This document shows positions 16,887 to 25,217 of a stretch of 64,000 bases of DNA, piece after piece. Origin of the DNA: Sunxiuqinia sp963677175. GTDB taxonomy: Bacteria > Bacteroidota > Bacteroidia > Bacteroidales > Prolixibacteraceae. How positions within the stretch are numbered: position 1 is the stretch's first letter; each line of letters starts with the position of its first letter. The DNA lies in assembly GCA_963677175.2 (NCBI GenBank), contig CAXXES010000001.1:434001-498000 (forward strand), given 5' to 3'. The notes under the pieces are model-generated. The model was given only the letters and a program-made list of their open reading frames with translations, was not told the origin of the DNA and searched no databases. Both the position numbers and the translations under genes were made by a program.

Positions 16887-17786
16887 TTATTTTTCGTGTT
16901 TATTCAGGTTCTCTTCGTGATAAACCAATACCGGCTTATCAAAATGAGTAACCACATAATGGGTTTCTGAAGAGGAAAACAAGTCCTCGAAAAAACCTTT
17001 CTTTTCTTTCAAAATAACAATCACATCCAGAGATTCATTAGTCAGGTATTTTTTTAAGCCATCGCGGACATTTTTCTCATGGGAGTGTTCGAATTTAAGG
17101 TGAAAACCGCTTACACTTTCCGTAATCAGTGATTTGAATCCAATCCACTTCAATTTCGACTCAAAGTCGAGGGTTTCCATGTTGTGAAAGATTGTCAAAT
17201 TCTTCCCGTCTGCTCCGGCGACTGTTTCCGACAGGTGTTTGATTGCTTTTAAATCTTCAGGGTGGAGAGCAGTAGCATAGAGATAATTATTCAAGCTAAA
17301 AGTCTCCACGTTGTCGGGGACAATCAACACCGGACAGGGGACTTTATCGATAATATTCGGGTAGTTGATTGTTCCGGTGCTCATTCCCGAGTAAGTGTTG
17401 TAATTGCTCATCAGGAGCAAGACATCCTTTTCCTGATTCACCGTTTTAGAAACCAAATCCATTCGACTGGTTTCCGTCACTTCAATTTCATATGGAATAT
17501 TTTGCGGATATTTCTCTAAATATTCCGCCGCAATTCTTCTCATCTCCGATTCAGCCTGCTCAAAGTCTTCGCGAATTCCTTTTTCAATAACCGGATAGCT
17601 TTCGCTGATTCCGGGAACTGTCGACCCAACAAATTCGCCCCCAATGACATCGGTTCCAACCCAATGAATATCCAAAACGTAGACGATTTTCAATTTTCGC
17701 TTAAGCTGACTACTTAATGAAAAAGCTGAACAAATTAGGGGTTCCATATTCTTCACAGAGTCTAACAGTAACAAATTTGTTTTCAT
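16887..17786 (-). CDS. Universal stress protein (tandem Usp-like domains)
   Basis: About 299 residues from the ATG at 17786 (MKTNLLLLDSV); an ATG two codons earlier is also possible, and the far upstream start at 17858 adds unconserved-looking residues. The N-terminal half has the UspA fold, with the hydrophobic first strand, KDVLLLMSNYN and PCPVLIVPD. The C-terminal half (about 150-290) resembles a second, diverged Usp domain. The ATP-binding Gx2Gx9G(S/T) motif is not clear. It is probably a stress-adaptation protein in the same transcript as dps. Confidence 0.82.
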   Translation of the reverse strand: MKTNLLLLDSVKNMEPLICSAFSLSSQLKRKLKIVYVLDIHWVGTDVIGGEFVGSTVPGISESYPVIEKGIREDFEQAESEMRRIAAEYLEKYPQNIPYEIEVTETSRMDLVSKTVNQEKDVLLLMSNYNTYSGMSTGTINYPNIIDKVPCPVLIVPDNVETFSLNNYLYATALHPEDLKAIKHLSETVAGADGKNLTIFHNMETLDFESKLKWIGFKSLITESVSGFHLKFEHSHEKNVRDGLKKYLTNESLDVIVILKEKKGFFEDLFSSSETHYVVTHFDKPVLVYHEENLNKHEK

Positions 17787-17863
17787 AATCATCGTTTTTC
17801 GCGATTCATTTTGTAGCAGATTTTCCGTGTTGCTACTGGTCTGTAGACTGATATTCACTCAAA

Positions 17864-18097
17864 TTAATCCGCTGGAACTGTTTCTTTTTCGTTCTTTTCC
17901 CTGTGTTTGCGTTTTCGAAAAAACAGGCTAAGCGCGATTTTTAATCCTGTTTGGAAAGCTACTTTTTTGATGTAGCCCGAAAAATCATGCATCACTTCCT
18001 GTACATGATCGTTGAGTTTATCCTCCAAATGCCGCGATTTTAACCTCAGGTTTTGCTTTCGGAATTTTAGTTCACGCATGTTTCTTATGGTTTTCAT
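17864..18097 (-). CDS. Small basic hypothetical protein
   Basis: A 77-residue, highly basic protein: a charged N-terminal helix (about 5-45), one short hydrophobic segment (KVAFQTGLKIALSLFF, about 45-60) and a Lys/Arg/Glu-rich tail. The start is supported by a GAGGAGG Shine-Dalgarno sequence, and the ATGA overlaps the stop of the holin-like gene. No family was recognised. Coupling to a membrane stress protein suggests a membrane-associated accessory role, which is inference. Confidence 0.7.
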   Translation of the reverse strand: MKTIRNMRELKFRKQNLRLKSRHLEDKLNDHVQEVMHDFSGYIKKVAFQTGLKIALSLFFRKRKHREKNEKETVPAD

Positions 18098-18462
18098 AGC
18101 TTTTCCTCCTCCTCATCTTCTTCGAACAACATGGACGAATATTTTCGTAAAACGAAGGAGGTAATCAGTTGCTTTCTGAACAACGCGAATAACAGGGTCA
18201 TGAAAACCAACACCCCGGTGGCAAGCAATAAACCTGTCAGATAATCATGATAAACCTGTCCATACCACACCACAAAAGCGGCAAGTCCGAAAAATAAGAT
18301 TAGTGCGCCAGCCACCGTCAGTATAAAAGTACTGATGAGGTGTGTCGTAATTTGGGTTGCCTTACCCAAAATGGTAAGCTTAACCAAGTCGATTCGTGTC
18401 TGAATATACTTCTTAGACACTTGACTAAGTTCGCCGATGTTATCTGATAGGTTTCTGCTCAT
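18094..18462 (-). CDS. Holin-like membrane protein (Phage_holin_3_6 type)
   Basis: A 122-residue protein with an amphipathic N-terminus, two transmembrane helices (about 38-62 and 72-93) forming a hairpin, and an acidic C-terminus (EEDEEEE). This is the layout of the 'putative Actinobacteriota holin X / phage holin 3_6' family that is common in stress and envelope operons and not phage-derived in this setting. The gene is coupled to the small basic protein downstream and follows a YtxH gene by 25 bp. Function is unknown. Confidence 0.78.
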   Translation of the reverse strand: MSRNLSDNIGELSQVSKKYIQTRIDLVKLTILGKATQITTHLISTFILTVAGALILFFGLAAFVVWYGQVYHDYLTGLLLATGVLVFMTLLFALFRKQLITSFVLRKYSSMLFEEDEEEEKL

Positions 18463-18487
18463 AAATTCAGAGAATTAGATGATTGGT

Positions 18488-18775
18488 TTACTTGCCGCTT
18501 GTATTGGCTTGTGTTTTCACTTCCTTCTTAATCTTTTCTTCCACATCGTTGGTGCTCTCTTTCACATGGTCAATCATTTCATTGACCTGATCTTTCAAGC
18601 TATCCACTTTTTCTCCGATCGTCTCGGACAGATCTTCAGAAACCCGTTGAACTTTTTTCTGAATTTTTCTTCTAGTTTTTTCTCCTTTTTCCGGGGCTAA
18701 TAAAACTCCGGCCAAAGCACCGGCTGCTGCGCCGGCAACGAAGCCTAAAATGGCATTTCTTGTTGCTTTACTCAT
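18488..18775 (-). CDS. YtxH-domain protein
   Basis: A 95-residue protein with one N-terminal glycine/alanine-rich membrane helix (FVAGAAAGALAGVLLAPEKG, about 12-31) and a long charged coiled-coil-like tail. This is the YtxH (gas-vesicle-protein-like) family, known in general stress regulons. It precedes the holin-like gene in the same direction, and the two probably act together at the envelope under stress. Confidence 0.87.
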   Translation of the reverse strand: MSKATRNAILGFVAGAAAGALAGVLLAPEKGEKTRRKIQKKVQRVSEDLSETIGEKVDSLKDQVNEMIDHVKESTNDVEEKIKKEVKTQANTSGK

Positions 18776-18817
18776 GACTTTCTTGTTTTTAGTGATTTGT
18801 AATTTGATTATTAAAAT

Positions 18818-19000
18818 TTAAATAGACGTCTTTATTTTATCAGACGTTCGTGTACTTCTCGTTTCATTAAGTGTCGTAGTCATTTTCCCGGAAGCCATCG
18901 GACTCTCTTTTCCCACGATTGTTTGCCTATCTTTCGCCGAATATGACTTGGAATTCAGATAAATATTCATGTTCTCAATTCTCTTCTTCAGATTTCTCAT
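18818..19000 (-). CDS. Possible small hypothetical protein
   Basis: An open frame of 60 codons from an ATG at 19000 (a TTG at 19027 would add nine). It is polar, rich in Lys, Ser and Thr, with no membrane segment or known motif. It lies in line with the stress cluster, 42 bp before ytxH. Codon content is unremarkable and there is no strong ribosome-binding site, so it may not be real. Confidence 0.3.
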   Translation of the reverse strand: MRNLKKRIENMNIYLNSKSYSAKDRQTIVGKESPMASGKMTTTLNETRSTRTSDKIKTSI

Positions 19001-19027
19001 TTCATTTTTATTTTTTGATGGATTCAA

Positions 19028-19478
19028 TGCAACTCACAGCTTAATCATCTCCTTATTTGGCATGACTAAACGTGCTCTTTCCATAACCTTTGTTTTTAAA
19101 TGTCTACTAATTTAATGAAAAAACCATTCCAAAACCTTAACAGAGCTGTACAATTAAACCGCATACTGGATTTCAGTTCTTTATAAAACAGTCATCGCGT
19201 AATCTGATGAATAACAGTAGAGCTTGTTCCACAATTTGTAGAAAAACCTTATCAAGCCTGATGTACGTGGGGAGAGGAAAGGATTGAGGGCAAACAAAAA
19301 TCCGAAGCTTCATTGCCTGAATCATTTCAGATTTCCTTCAGGCACATTTTAGTGAAAACCCAACGGGCAAATCCGTAAAGTCTGTTTTGCAAGCCAATCG
19401 AATTGCAGCAGTTGATTAATATTCAGAACCTAAATCGCACTCAGGTCATAAGTTTCAGTAGGACGTCGGCTAAACAAG
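19028..19478. other. Non-coding gap within the stress cluster
   Basis: About 450 bases without a convincing gene. An inverted repeat GCCTGAA / TTCAGGC (19315-19321 and 19337-19343) lies about 135 bases after the HdeD-like gene in its direction of reading and could be a weak terminator or a small-RNA hairpin. Nothing else was recognised. Confidence 0.4.
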
Positions 19479-20006
19479 CTATGGCTGTTTTTGAAAAGCG
19501 GAGGTCAGCAAATCAACAAACCCATAAACCAAGGCAAAAACACCGATAAGTGTCGCCAGCGCCATGCCGCCACGCAAGGGCTCAAAAATAAGCACCAAGC
19601 CAAACGAAAGGGCAATAATGCTATTTAGGAACAAGCCCCAGCTGGTAAAGCCCGCCTTCCTTAAAGTACTAAAAGAAAAGACCATAAGTAATCCTCCGAT
19701 GAGGGCCCAAATGGCCAAGATAATGACAAAAAAAGAAATGGTGCCATCTGGATTATAAAGAATCAACAAGCCGATCCCCACATCAAAAAGAAGTTCCACT
19801 AGCATGGAAGGGTTGTTTCGCTGGTTTCGTGACAACAAAAGGATTAAACCTGCCATGGCTCCTTTTACAAGCAATAAAACAGCTACCAGTCGGGTCATAG
19901 ATATGAGTGTAAATCCAGGATAAAACAGAAGTGCGAGCCCCAGAAGAATCATGATCATGCCTTTTATCAACCCAAATGAACGCTTATTTAATTTTCCATT
20001 TTTCAT
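19479..20006 (-). CDS. HdeD-like membrane protein (DUF308)
   Basis: A 175-residue integral membrane protein with about six hydrophobic helices in the repeated DUF308 pattern (GMIMILLGLALLFYPG; ILAIWALIGGLLMVF; IGVFALVYGFVDLL). HdeD relatives are linked to acid resistance; the role here is unknown. It has its own TAATTTTG box upstream and heads the stress cluster that runs through ytxH and the holin-like gene to dps, although 450 bases separate it from the next gene. Confidence 0.85.
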   Translation of the reverse strand: MKNGKLNKRSFGLIKGMIMILLGLALLFYPGFTLISMTRLVAVLLLVKGAMAGLILLLSRNQRNNPSMLVELLFDVGIGLLILYNPDGTISFFVIILAIWALIGGLLMVFSFSTLRKAGFTSWGLFLNSIIALSFGLVLIFEPLRGGMALATLIGVFALVYGFVDLLTSAFQKQP

Positions 20007-20050
20007 TCATCAATTATCTTAGTATTTATCCTTAATAATTATTCCTTAAG

Positions 20051-20058
20051 CAAAATTA
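20051..20058 (-). promoter_or_regulatory. -7 promoter box of the HdeD-like gene
   Basis: Minus-strand TAATTTTG fits TAnnTTTG, 44 bases before the start codon. Confidence 0.45.
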
Positions 20059-20218
20059 ATCTTTTCTGGAATTTATCCTATTTTGTAGTGCAGCATAGAA
20101 AGTATCTGTTTAAAAAAACTTCAAAACAAACCACAATTTTGCAAACCATTTTAGGAAATTTTGACTCGCCCCGAAGGAGAATCCAATTGTCTCGCTGGTG
20201 TGCAAAAACATCCACAGA

Positions 20219-20650
20219 CTAATGAGGGGAATTGTCCACACCCTTACCGGCAATTAACACTTCAATAAAATCGGATGGGACGGGCTTTTCAAGGTAAGCA
20301 CTAACAAAGGAATACTGCATGGCAAGATCCCGGTTTTTCTTACTGCCGGAGCTGGACAAAATAAAAATCTCCGGTGTCTCCATATTGGCCACAATTCGTT
20401 CAAAACGATCCAGAAAGGCTGTTGCATCCATGTCAGGCAAGTGAATGTCAATCAATATATAATCCGGAAAATCCTTGAGCAAATTCTTGTGCTTGAGTTT
20501 TTCCAAATAACTCAGCAAGTCCGAAGCTTTTCGAAAGCACTTGACCTGTTCCTTTAGTGTCTGCTCCTTTAACATGCCTCCTTCAATACTGAAGCAACCG
20601 GGGGCATCATCAACAATAGCTATTTTCTTCAATACATTTGATTGCCGCAT
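20219..20650 (-). CDS. Single-domain response regulator
   Basis: A 143-residue receiver domain without an output domain: acidic pocket Asp14/Asp15 (IVDDAPG), phospho-acceptor Asp68 (ILIDIHLPD), the switch residue in ILSSSG near 100, and Lys in LEKPVP near 125. It lies 62 bp after the sigma-54 regulator gene and probably exchanges phosphate with the upstream hybrid kinase, a phosphorelay layout. Output would be by protein contact. Confidence 0.88.
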   Translation of the reverse strand: MRQSNVLKKIAIVDDAPGCFSIEGGMLKEQTLKEQVKCFRKASDLLSYLEKLKHKNLLKDFPDYILIDIHLPDMDATAFLDRFERIVANMETPEIFILSSSGSKKNRDLAMQYSFVSAYLEKPVPSDFIEVLIAGKGVDNSPH

Positions 20651-20712
20651 TTTCCATCCTCCTCAATGGCTCGAAATGCCCAATATCCGTTCCAAAGAAT
20701 TATCAGGATCAA

Positions 20713-22068
20713 TCAGATTTCAATACCGTATTGTTTGATTTTGTTGTAAAGTGTTTTACGGTCAATTTTCAACAAACGGGCAGCTTTTGACTTATTAAAT
20801 CCGGCCTCCTCGATGGTTCTCAAAATCAGTTGTTTTTCGAATTCAGATGAAGCATCTTTCAACTTCGATTCACCAATCTCCACAGTTTCGCTGTTCATTT
20901 CTGAATCAGATGGATAAACGATTTCATGCGGGAGACAGTCTTTGGTAATCTCATGTTCCGGAGCCAGCAATGCAGCGCGTTTAATCACGTTTTTCAATTC
21001 CCTGAGGTTTCCATGCCAGGGATATTTTTGCAGTACCAACTCGGCATCGCTACTAATTCGTTCAATGCGAAGTTCCAACTCTTCGTTTGAGGCGGTTAAA
21101 AAATATTTTGCAAAAAATAAAATATCTTCTTTTCGTTCGCGAAGTGCGGGAAGATTTATCTTAAACTCATTGACCCGATGATACAAATCTTCCCTGAAAT
21201 TATTGTGATTAACTTCATCAAGTAAATCATCGTTGGTAGCTGTAATAATTCGAACATCAACCTTCTGCGCCTTATTTTCTCCAACCCTCGACACGGTTCG
21301 CTCCTGCAAAACCCGGAGCAAGCGAACCTGGATATCGTAACTCAAATTTCCGATTTCATCCAGGAAAAGGGTGCCGCCGTTGGCCTGCTGAAAAACGCCT
21401 TCTTTATCCCGGACAGCGCCGGTAAATGATCCTTTAATGTGTCCAAACAGTTCGCTGTTGGCCAAGTCTTTGGGGATCGCTCCGCAATCAAGCGCCACAA
21501 AAGGCTGATTGTTTCTTTTGCTATGCTGATGAATAAACCGGGCAATGTATTCTTTACCGGTACCTGTTTCTCCCTGAACGAGGACTGACATGTTGGTAGG
21601 TGCCACCCGACGTGATAAATTGATGACTGACCGCATATTATCACTTTTACCCATGATAAAATCGCCATCGGTGTAAATATGATCTTGTGTTTTTCCGACT
21701 GCGAGCTTTTCTTTGGTAAGTTTTTGCTTGATTAATGCCAGAATTTCTTCTTGCTGCAAGGGCTTGGTAATGTAATCTTCCGCTCCCATCTTCATTAACT
21801 TAACAGCCTGACGGATATCGGCGTAGGCCGTAATAATAATCACAATGGTTGATTGGGCAATGGCTTTAATCTTTTGAAGTAACTCCAATCCATCAGTGTC
21901 GGGTAGCCGGAAATCGCAAAGTACCAGATCGAACTGGCCATTTTTAATAGCTTCCATCCCACTTTTGCCGGAAAAAGCTGTTTCTACTTTGTATCCGTTG
22001 CTCGTCAGTTGTTTTTTTAGGATTTCGCAAATAAACGTATCATCATCAATGATTAAAATTCTACTCAT
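20713..22068 (-). CDS. Sigma-54-dependent response regulator (NtrC family)
   Basis: A 451-residue activator: receiver domain with phospho-acceptor Asp52 (LCDFRLPD), an AAA+ domain (about 140-380) with Walker A GETGTGKE, the sigma-54 contact loop as GSFTGA (a Ser variant of GAFTGA), Walker B GGTLFLDEIG, and a C-terminal Fis-type helix-turn-helix (AARLLKIDRKTLYNKIKQYG). It needs RpoN and sites upstream of -24/-12 promoters. It follows the hybrid kinase gene after a 102-bp gap that is almost filled by a dispersed repeat element. Confidence 0.94.
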   Translation of the reverse strand: MSRILIIDDDTFICEILKKQLTSNGYKVETAFSGKSGMEAIKNGQFDLVLCDFRLPDTDGLELLQKIKAIAQSTIVIIITAYADIRQAVKLMKMGAEDYITKPLQQEEILALIKQKLTKEKLAVGKTQDHIYTDGDFIMGKSDNMRSVINLSRRVAPTNMSVLVQGETGTGKEYIARFIHQHSKRNNQPFVALDCGAIPKDLANSELFGHIKGSFTGAVRDKEGVFQQANGGTLFLDEIGNLSYDIQVRLLRVLQERTVSRVGENKAQKVDVRIITATNDDLLDEVNHNNFREDLYHRVNEFKINLPALRERKEDILFFAKYFLTASNEELELRIERISSDAELVLQKYPWHGNLRELKNVIKRAALLAPEHEITKDCLPHEIVYPSDSEMNSETVEIGESKLKDASSEFEKQLILRTIEEAGFNKSKAARLLKIDRKTLYNKIKQYGIEI

Positions 22069-22082
22069 ATAGTAACTGTTAT

Positions 22083-22162
22083 GGTCGCAGACCTATTTAA
22101 TATTTTCTTGATCGCTTTAATCAAGTATTGACGACTCGAAAACAAGACATTACAACACCTTA
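22083..22162. repeat. Dispersed ~90-bp element, copy C (diverged)
   Basis: It begins GGTCgcaGACCTATTT and keeps ATTTTC, TCGCTTTaATC, GACTCGAAAACA and GACATTA in the same order as the copies at 40261 and 62352. The end nearest the response regulator start carries the GGTC/GACC mini-hairpin, 14 bases from the start codon. It lies between the kinase and regulator genes of one apparent operon. Confidence 0.6.
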
Positions 22163-22170
22163 AATAACGG

Positions 22171-24636
22171 TCAATCCTTATCTTTTTTCAATCTTGGTTG
22201 ATTGCCTCGATCTTCTTTTTGTTGAAGCTTTTGGGCTTGCTCGATCACTTCCTCCACCAAGACCAGAACGTGTTTGGTTCTTGCCGAAAGGCTGGTGTAT
22301 TCTTTGTCACGCAATGCCAGATCTTCCATTTTCCCAAGTTGCTCAACCAACTCACTCAATCCAAAAAATTTGAACGAAGGAATAGCCCGATGTGCTTTTT
22401 CGCCTAAATCAGACCAATCTGCCTTTTTCAAGGCCATCTGAAAGTCGGCTATAAGATTTTTCGAGTTTCTTACAAATGTATCAATCATTTTATTAAAAAA
22501 CTCACGATCTCCATTGGATGTTAACCAAAGATTTTCAGTATCAAATTCATTGCTCTTTACAGGTAGTGACATTTCAAAACTCTCCGTTTCTTTTTGGGTT
22601 GCACCGTTGCTGGTCAGCTTCAGCACATTGCAAATTTTATTGTACAATTCCCGCTCTTTAAATGGCTTAAGTACAAAGCCATTAAATCCGTGATTCATAT
22701 AAAGCTTGATATCACTTTTGAGTACATTGGCTGTTACGGCTAGTGCATTTATTTTGTTATTGGGATTCTTTTTGTCTTTCCTGATTTGGTGAATAACCTC
22801 CATTCCGTTCATTTTAGGCATATGAATATCCAGCAGGATGATGTCATACAGATTCAGTTTGAGGAAGTTCAAAGCCTCTTCGCCGTTCCGCGCCAGCTGA
22901 AAGTCGGCATTCCAGTTCGACAAAACCGTTTCGGCAAGCAAGAGGTTATACTCATCATCATCGGCAAATAAAATTTTCTTTCCCTCCAGCATATTTTCAC
23001 GAAGCGAATAATGGCTCTCCTGTTCGGCCTGTTCTTGTTCTCCTGCTTTCTGAAACGGCAGTGTTAAGGCAAACAAGCTTCCTCGTCCTAATTCGCTTTC
23101 AACCTGAATCCGCCCATCCATCAACTCAACAAGCTTTTTGCAAATGGTCAATCCCAGTCCGGCTCCTTTACGCTTTTTGTCCAGGTTGGCCGACGACTGG
23201 GTGAACTCATCAAAAATAACCGGTTTCAGCTCGGGTGATATGCCCATGCCGGTATCTTCAACCTCGAAGCGCAGAACCAACGTTTGCTCATCTTCTTTCT
23301 CCAAAACACAACGCAATTCAATCATGCCCACGTCTGTGTATTTCAAAGCATTCGACATCAAATTAATCACCACCTGTCGCAAGCGAAAAGGATCGCCAAC
23401 CAGCGTATGTGGTATTTTAGGATCGATTTGGACAGACAGCCGCAGCTTTTTCTCGTTGGCCCGAATGATAAACGAATTGTAAATCACACTTAAAACTTGG
23501 GTCAGGTTAAAAGCAATTTTATCGATGTGAACTTTACCCATACCCAGCTTAAACAAGATGAGGATCTCATTGACCAACGAAAGTAAATGCTCGGATGAAT
23601 CGTTGATAAAACGGACAAAGTCATCCTGTTTTTTATTGAGTTCCGAATTTGCCAACTGCTCGGCAAACCCGACAATTGCGTTTAATGGGGTACGAATTTC
23701 GTGGCTCATGTTTGCCAGAAAAACTGATTTCGCCTGATCCGCTTTTTGGGCGTCATCCTTGGCTTTTTTCAGCCGTGCCTCCACCTCTTTATCTCTGGTT
23801 ACGTTCTGAACGATTGCAGTTCCGCCAACAACTTCGCTATAAAAATTCCTAACTGGGGTCGCCCAAATATAATACACCTGATCCTCCATTCTGATTTCGC
23901 CGTCAGCCATTTCTCCGCTAAGGGATTTACGATAAAAGGGGAACAAGCGCTTGTGAATTTTTTCATCAAAAGCCTCAAAAAGGGTTTTGCCTGCAAAATA
24001 GCTGTTTGACATGCCAAAGCGCTCTTTTTCCCGGCCACCTGCCAGCACATAACGGTACTCGGTATCGAACAGATAAACATCAATATCGGGTAAGTTATCA
24101 ATAACTATTTGCTGATAGTTTTTGATGTCGGTCATCGTTGTGTTGGAAAAATTGACCCCAGCCATAATTAATTCGTCGCCAGGCTTCTCCGAAAGCAATT
24201 CAAGGCTAATCCGCGCCGCCAACGGAACGCCTTGGGTAGAATGGATGATCGTTTCAAATTCCTGGCTTTCTTTGGTAGCAAGCAATCGTTCGATCTTTTG
24301 AGAAAAAACATCCTTCTCTTTGATTTTTAACAAGTCGGAAATTTGTAATGCGCCACCTTTTCCGGGGTAAAAAAGATGATCGAAAATACCAGTGTACTTG
24401 TATATTTTATAGGTGGTATCGAAAATAAAAATGGCTTCGTGCCTGACCGATTCGGACTTGGTCGGCTGGCTGCTTAACGGATAACCCAGCTTGGCCGATT
24501 TGACCTTATTGCTCAACAAATCCAGCAGTTCATCCAACTCCATGAGCGATTCCACATCCACATCTACATCACCGTTTTTCAGTTGGTTGATTATTCCGGC
24601 AATTTCTTCAATTTGTTTTCCGATTTTTTTATTCAT
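22171..24636 (-). CDS. Hybrid sensor histidine kinase (PAS, kinase, REC, Hpt)
   Basis: An 821-residue soluble kinase without membrane segments: two PAS-like sensory regions (about 65-165 and 175-290), a HisKA dimerisation helix with the phospho-accepting His in NMSHEIRTPLNA near 312, and HATPase_c with N box LMSNALKYT, G1 DTGMGIS and G2 GAGLGLTIC. A receiver domain follows (ILFADDDEYN; ILLDIHMPKM; VLKPF), then a C-terminal Hpt domain (KAHRAIPSFKFFG near 755). It is a full internal phosphorelay, likely passing phosphate to the two regulators downstream. It senses an intracellular signal that cannot be predicted. Confidence 0.93.
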   Translation of the reverse strand: MNKKIGKQIEEIAGIINQLKNGDVDVDVESLMELDELLDLLSNKVKSAKLGYPLSSQPTKSESVRHEAIFIFDTTYKIYKYTGIFDHLFYPGKGGALQISDLLKIKEKDVFSQKIERLLATKESQEFETIIHSTQGVPLAARISLELLSEKPGDELIMAGVNFSNTTMTDIKNYQQIVIDNLPDIDVYLFDTEYRYVLAGGREKERFGMSNSYFAGKTLFEAFDEKIHKRLFPFYRKSLSGEMADGEIRMEDQVYYIWATPVRNFYSEVVGGTAIVQNVTRDKEVEARLKKAKDDAQKADQAKSVFLANMSHEIRTPLNAIVGFAEQLANSELNKKQDDFVRFINDSSEHLLSLVNEILILFKLGMGKVHIDKIAFNLTQVLSVIYNSFIIRANEKKLRLSVQIDPKIPHTLVGDPFRLRQVVINLMSNALKYTDVGMIELRCVLEKEDEQTLVLRFEVEDTGMGISPELKPVIFDEFTQSSANLDKKRKGAGLGLTICKKLVELMDGRIQVESELGRGSLFALTLPFQKAGEQEQAEQESHYSLRENMLEGKKILFADDDEYNLLLAETVLSNWNADFQLARNGEEALNFLKLNLYDIILLDIHMPKMNGMEVIHQIRKDKKNPNNKINALAVTANVLKSDIKLYMNHGFNGFVLKPFKERELYNKICNVLKLTSNGATQKETESFEMSLPVKSNEFDTENLWLTSNGDREFFNKMIDTFVRNSKNLIADFQMALKKADWSDLGEKAHRAIPSFKFFGLSELVEQLGKMEDLALRDKEYTSLSARTKHVLVLVEEVIEQAQKLQQKEDRGNQPRLKKDKD

Positions 24637-24776
24637 TGACGCTGGATGCTTAACGACTTTTTACTTTTGCCAATCAATTTTATCAGTTTCACTTCAAAAC
24701 ACTGTTTTTTTGATTTGACTTTTTTATCTTAACATATCAACAAAGTGTTCGAATCAATGTTTTCAAGTTACTAATT

Positions 24777-25042
24777 TTAATCTGCTTGTTTATTCTTCTT
24801 ATTTCTTCCTGAAAAAAGATTCAGAATCCAGCTTTTCCTGATACTTTCGGCCGTTTTGGCCACCTCGTCGATTCCACGGCCAGCTTTAAATCAATGCATT
24901 TGGTCAACACTGATTTTCCGGTACCTGACTTACCGAGAATTGCAATATTTTCTCCTCGCTTAAGCTCCAGGTTAATATCCGTCAGAATCGGAATGTTGTT
25001 GAAAGCCTTCTCCAAATGTTTGATTTCAATTACTGTTTCCAC
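24777..25042 (-). pseudogene. Deletion scar: MlaF-like ATPase start fused out of frame to MCE-protein-like end
   Basis: From the ATG at 25042 about 50 codons encode a normal ABC ATPase beginning (VIEIKHLEKAFNN and Walker A GKSGTGKSVLTKCI), then homology stops abruptly near 24892. In another frame the remaining bases read FKAGRGIDEVAKTAESIR and KSWILNLFSG to a stop at 24777. That resembles the conserved C-terminal helix and 'WLL-F' tail of MCE (MlaD-type) proteins. MlaF and MlaD genes are normally neighbours, so one internal deletion would explain the fusion. Signature, Walker B and the MCE domain are all missing. The Mla assignment is inferred from the two ends. Confidence 0.6.
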
Positions 25043-25202
25043 AGGTTTTCAGGAATGAAATGAGAGCTGCCGGACAACAAATTCCGGTTTCAGGAGTTAG
25101 CTATAAGACGTTGGCAAAACGGCCAACAACGCACAATCTAGCACCGAACAGAAGCGTTAAACTTTTTTAAGCTTAAAACTCAGTCAAACATTGACTTTTA
25201 AT

Positions 25203-25210
25203 TATCTTTG
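25203..25210 (+). promoter_or_regulatory. -7 promoter box at the porin gene
   Basis: TATCTTTG fits TAnnTTTG but ends only seven bases before the start codon that opens the signal peptide, so the mRNA would be nearly or fully leaderless. Confidence 0.4.
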
Positions 25211-25217
25211 CCCCTGC

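Noticed and set aside
18094..18462. Phage lysis gene (holin)
   Set aside because: No other phage genes are nearby, and the context (YtxH, Usp, Dps) is that of chromosomal stress operons, where this family is common.
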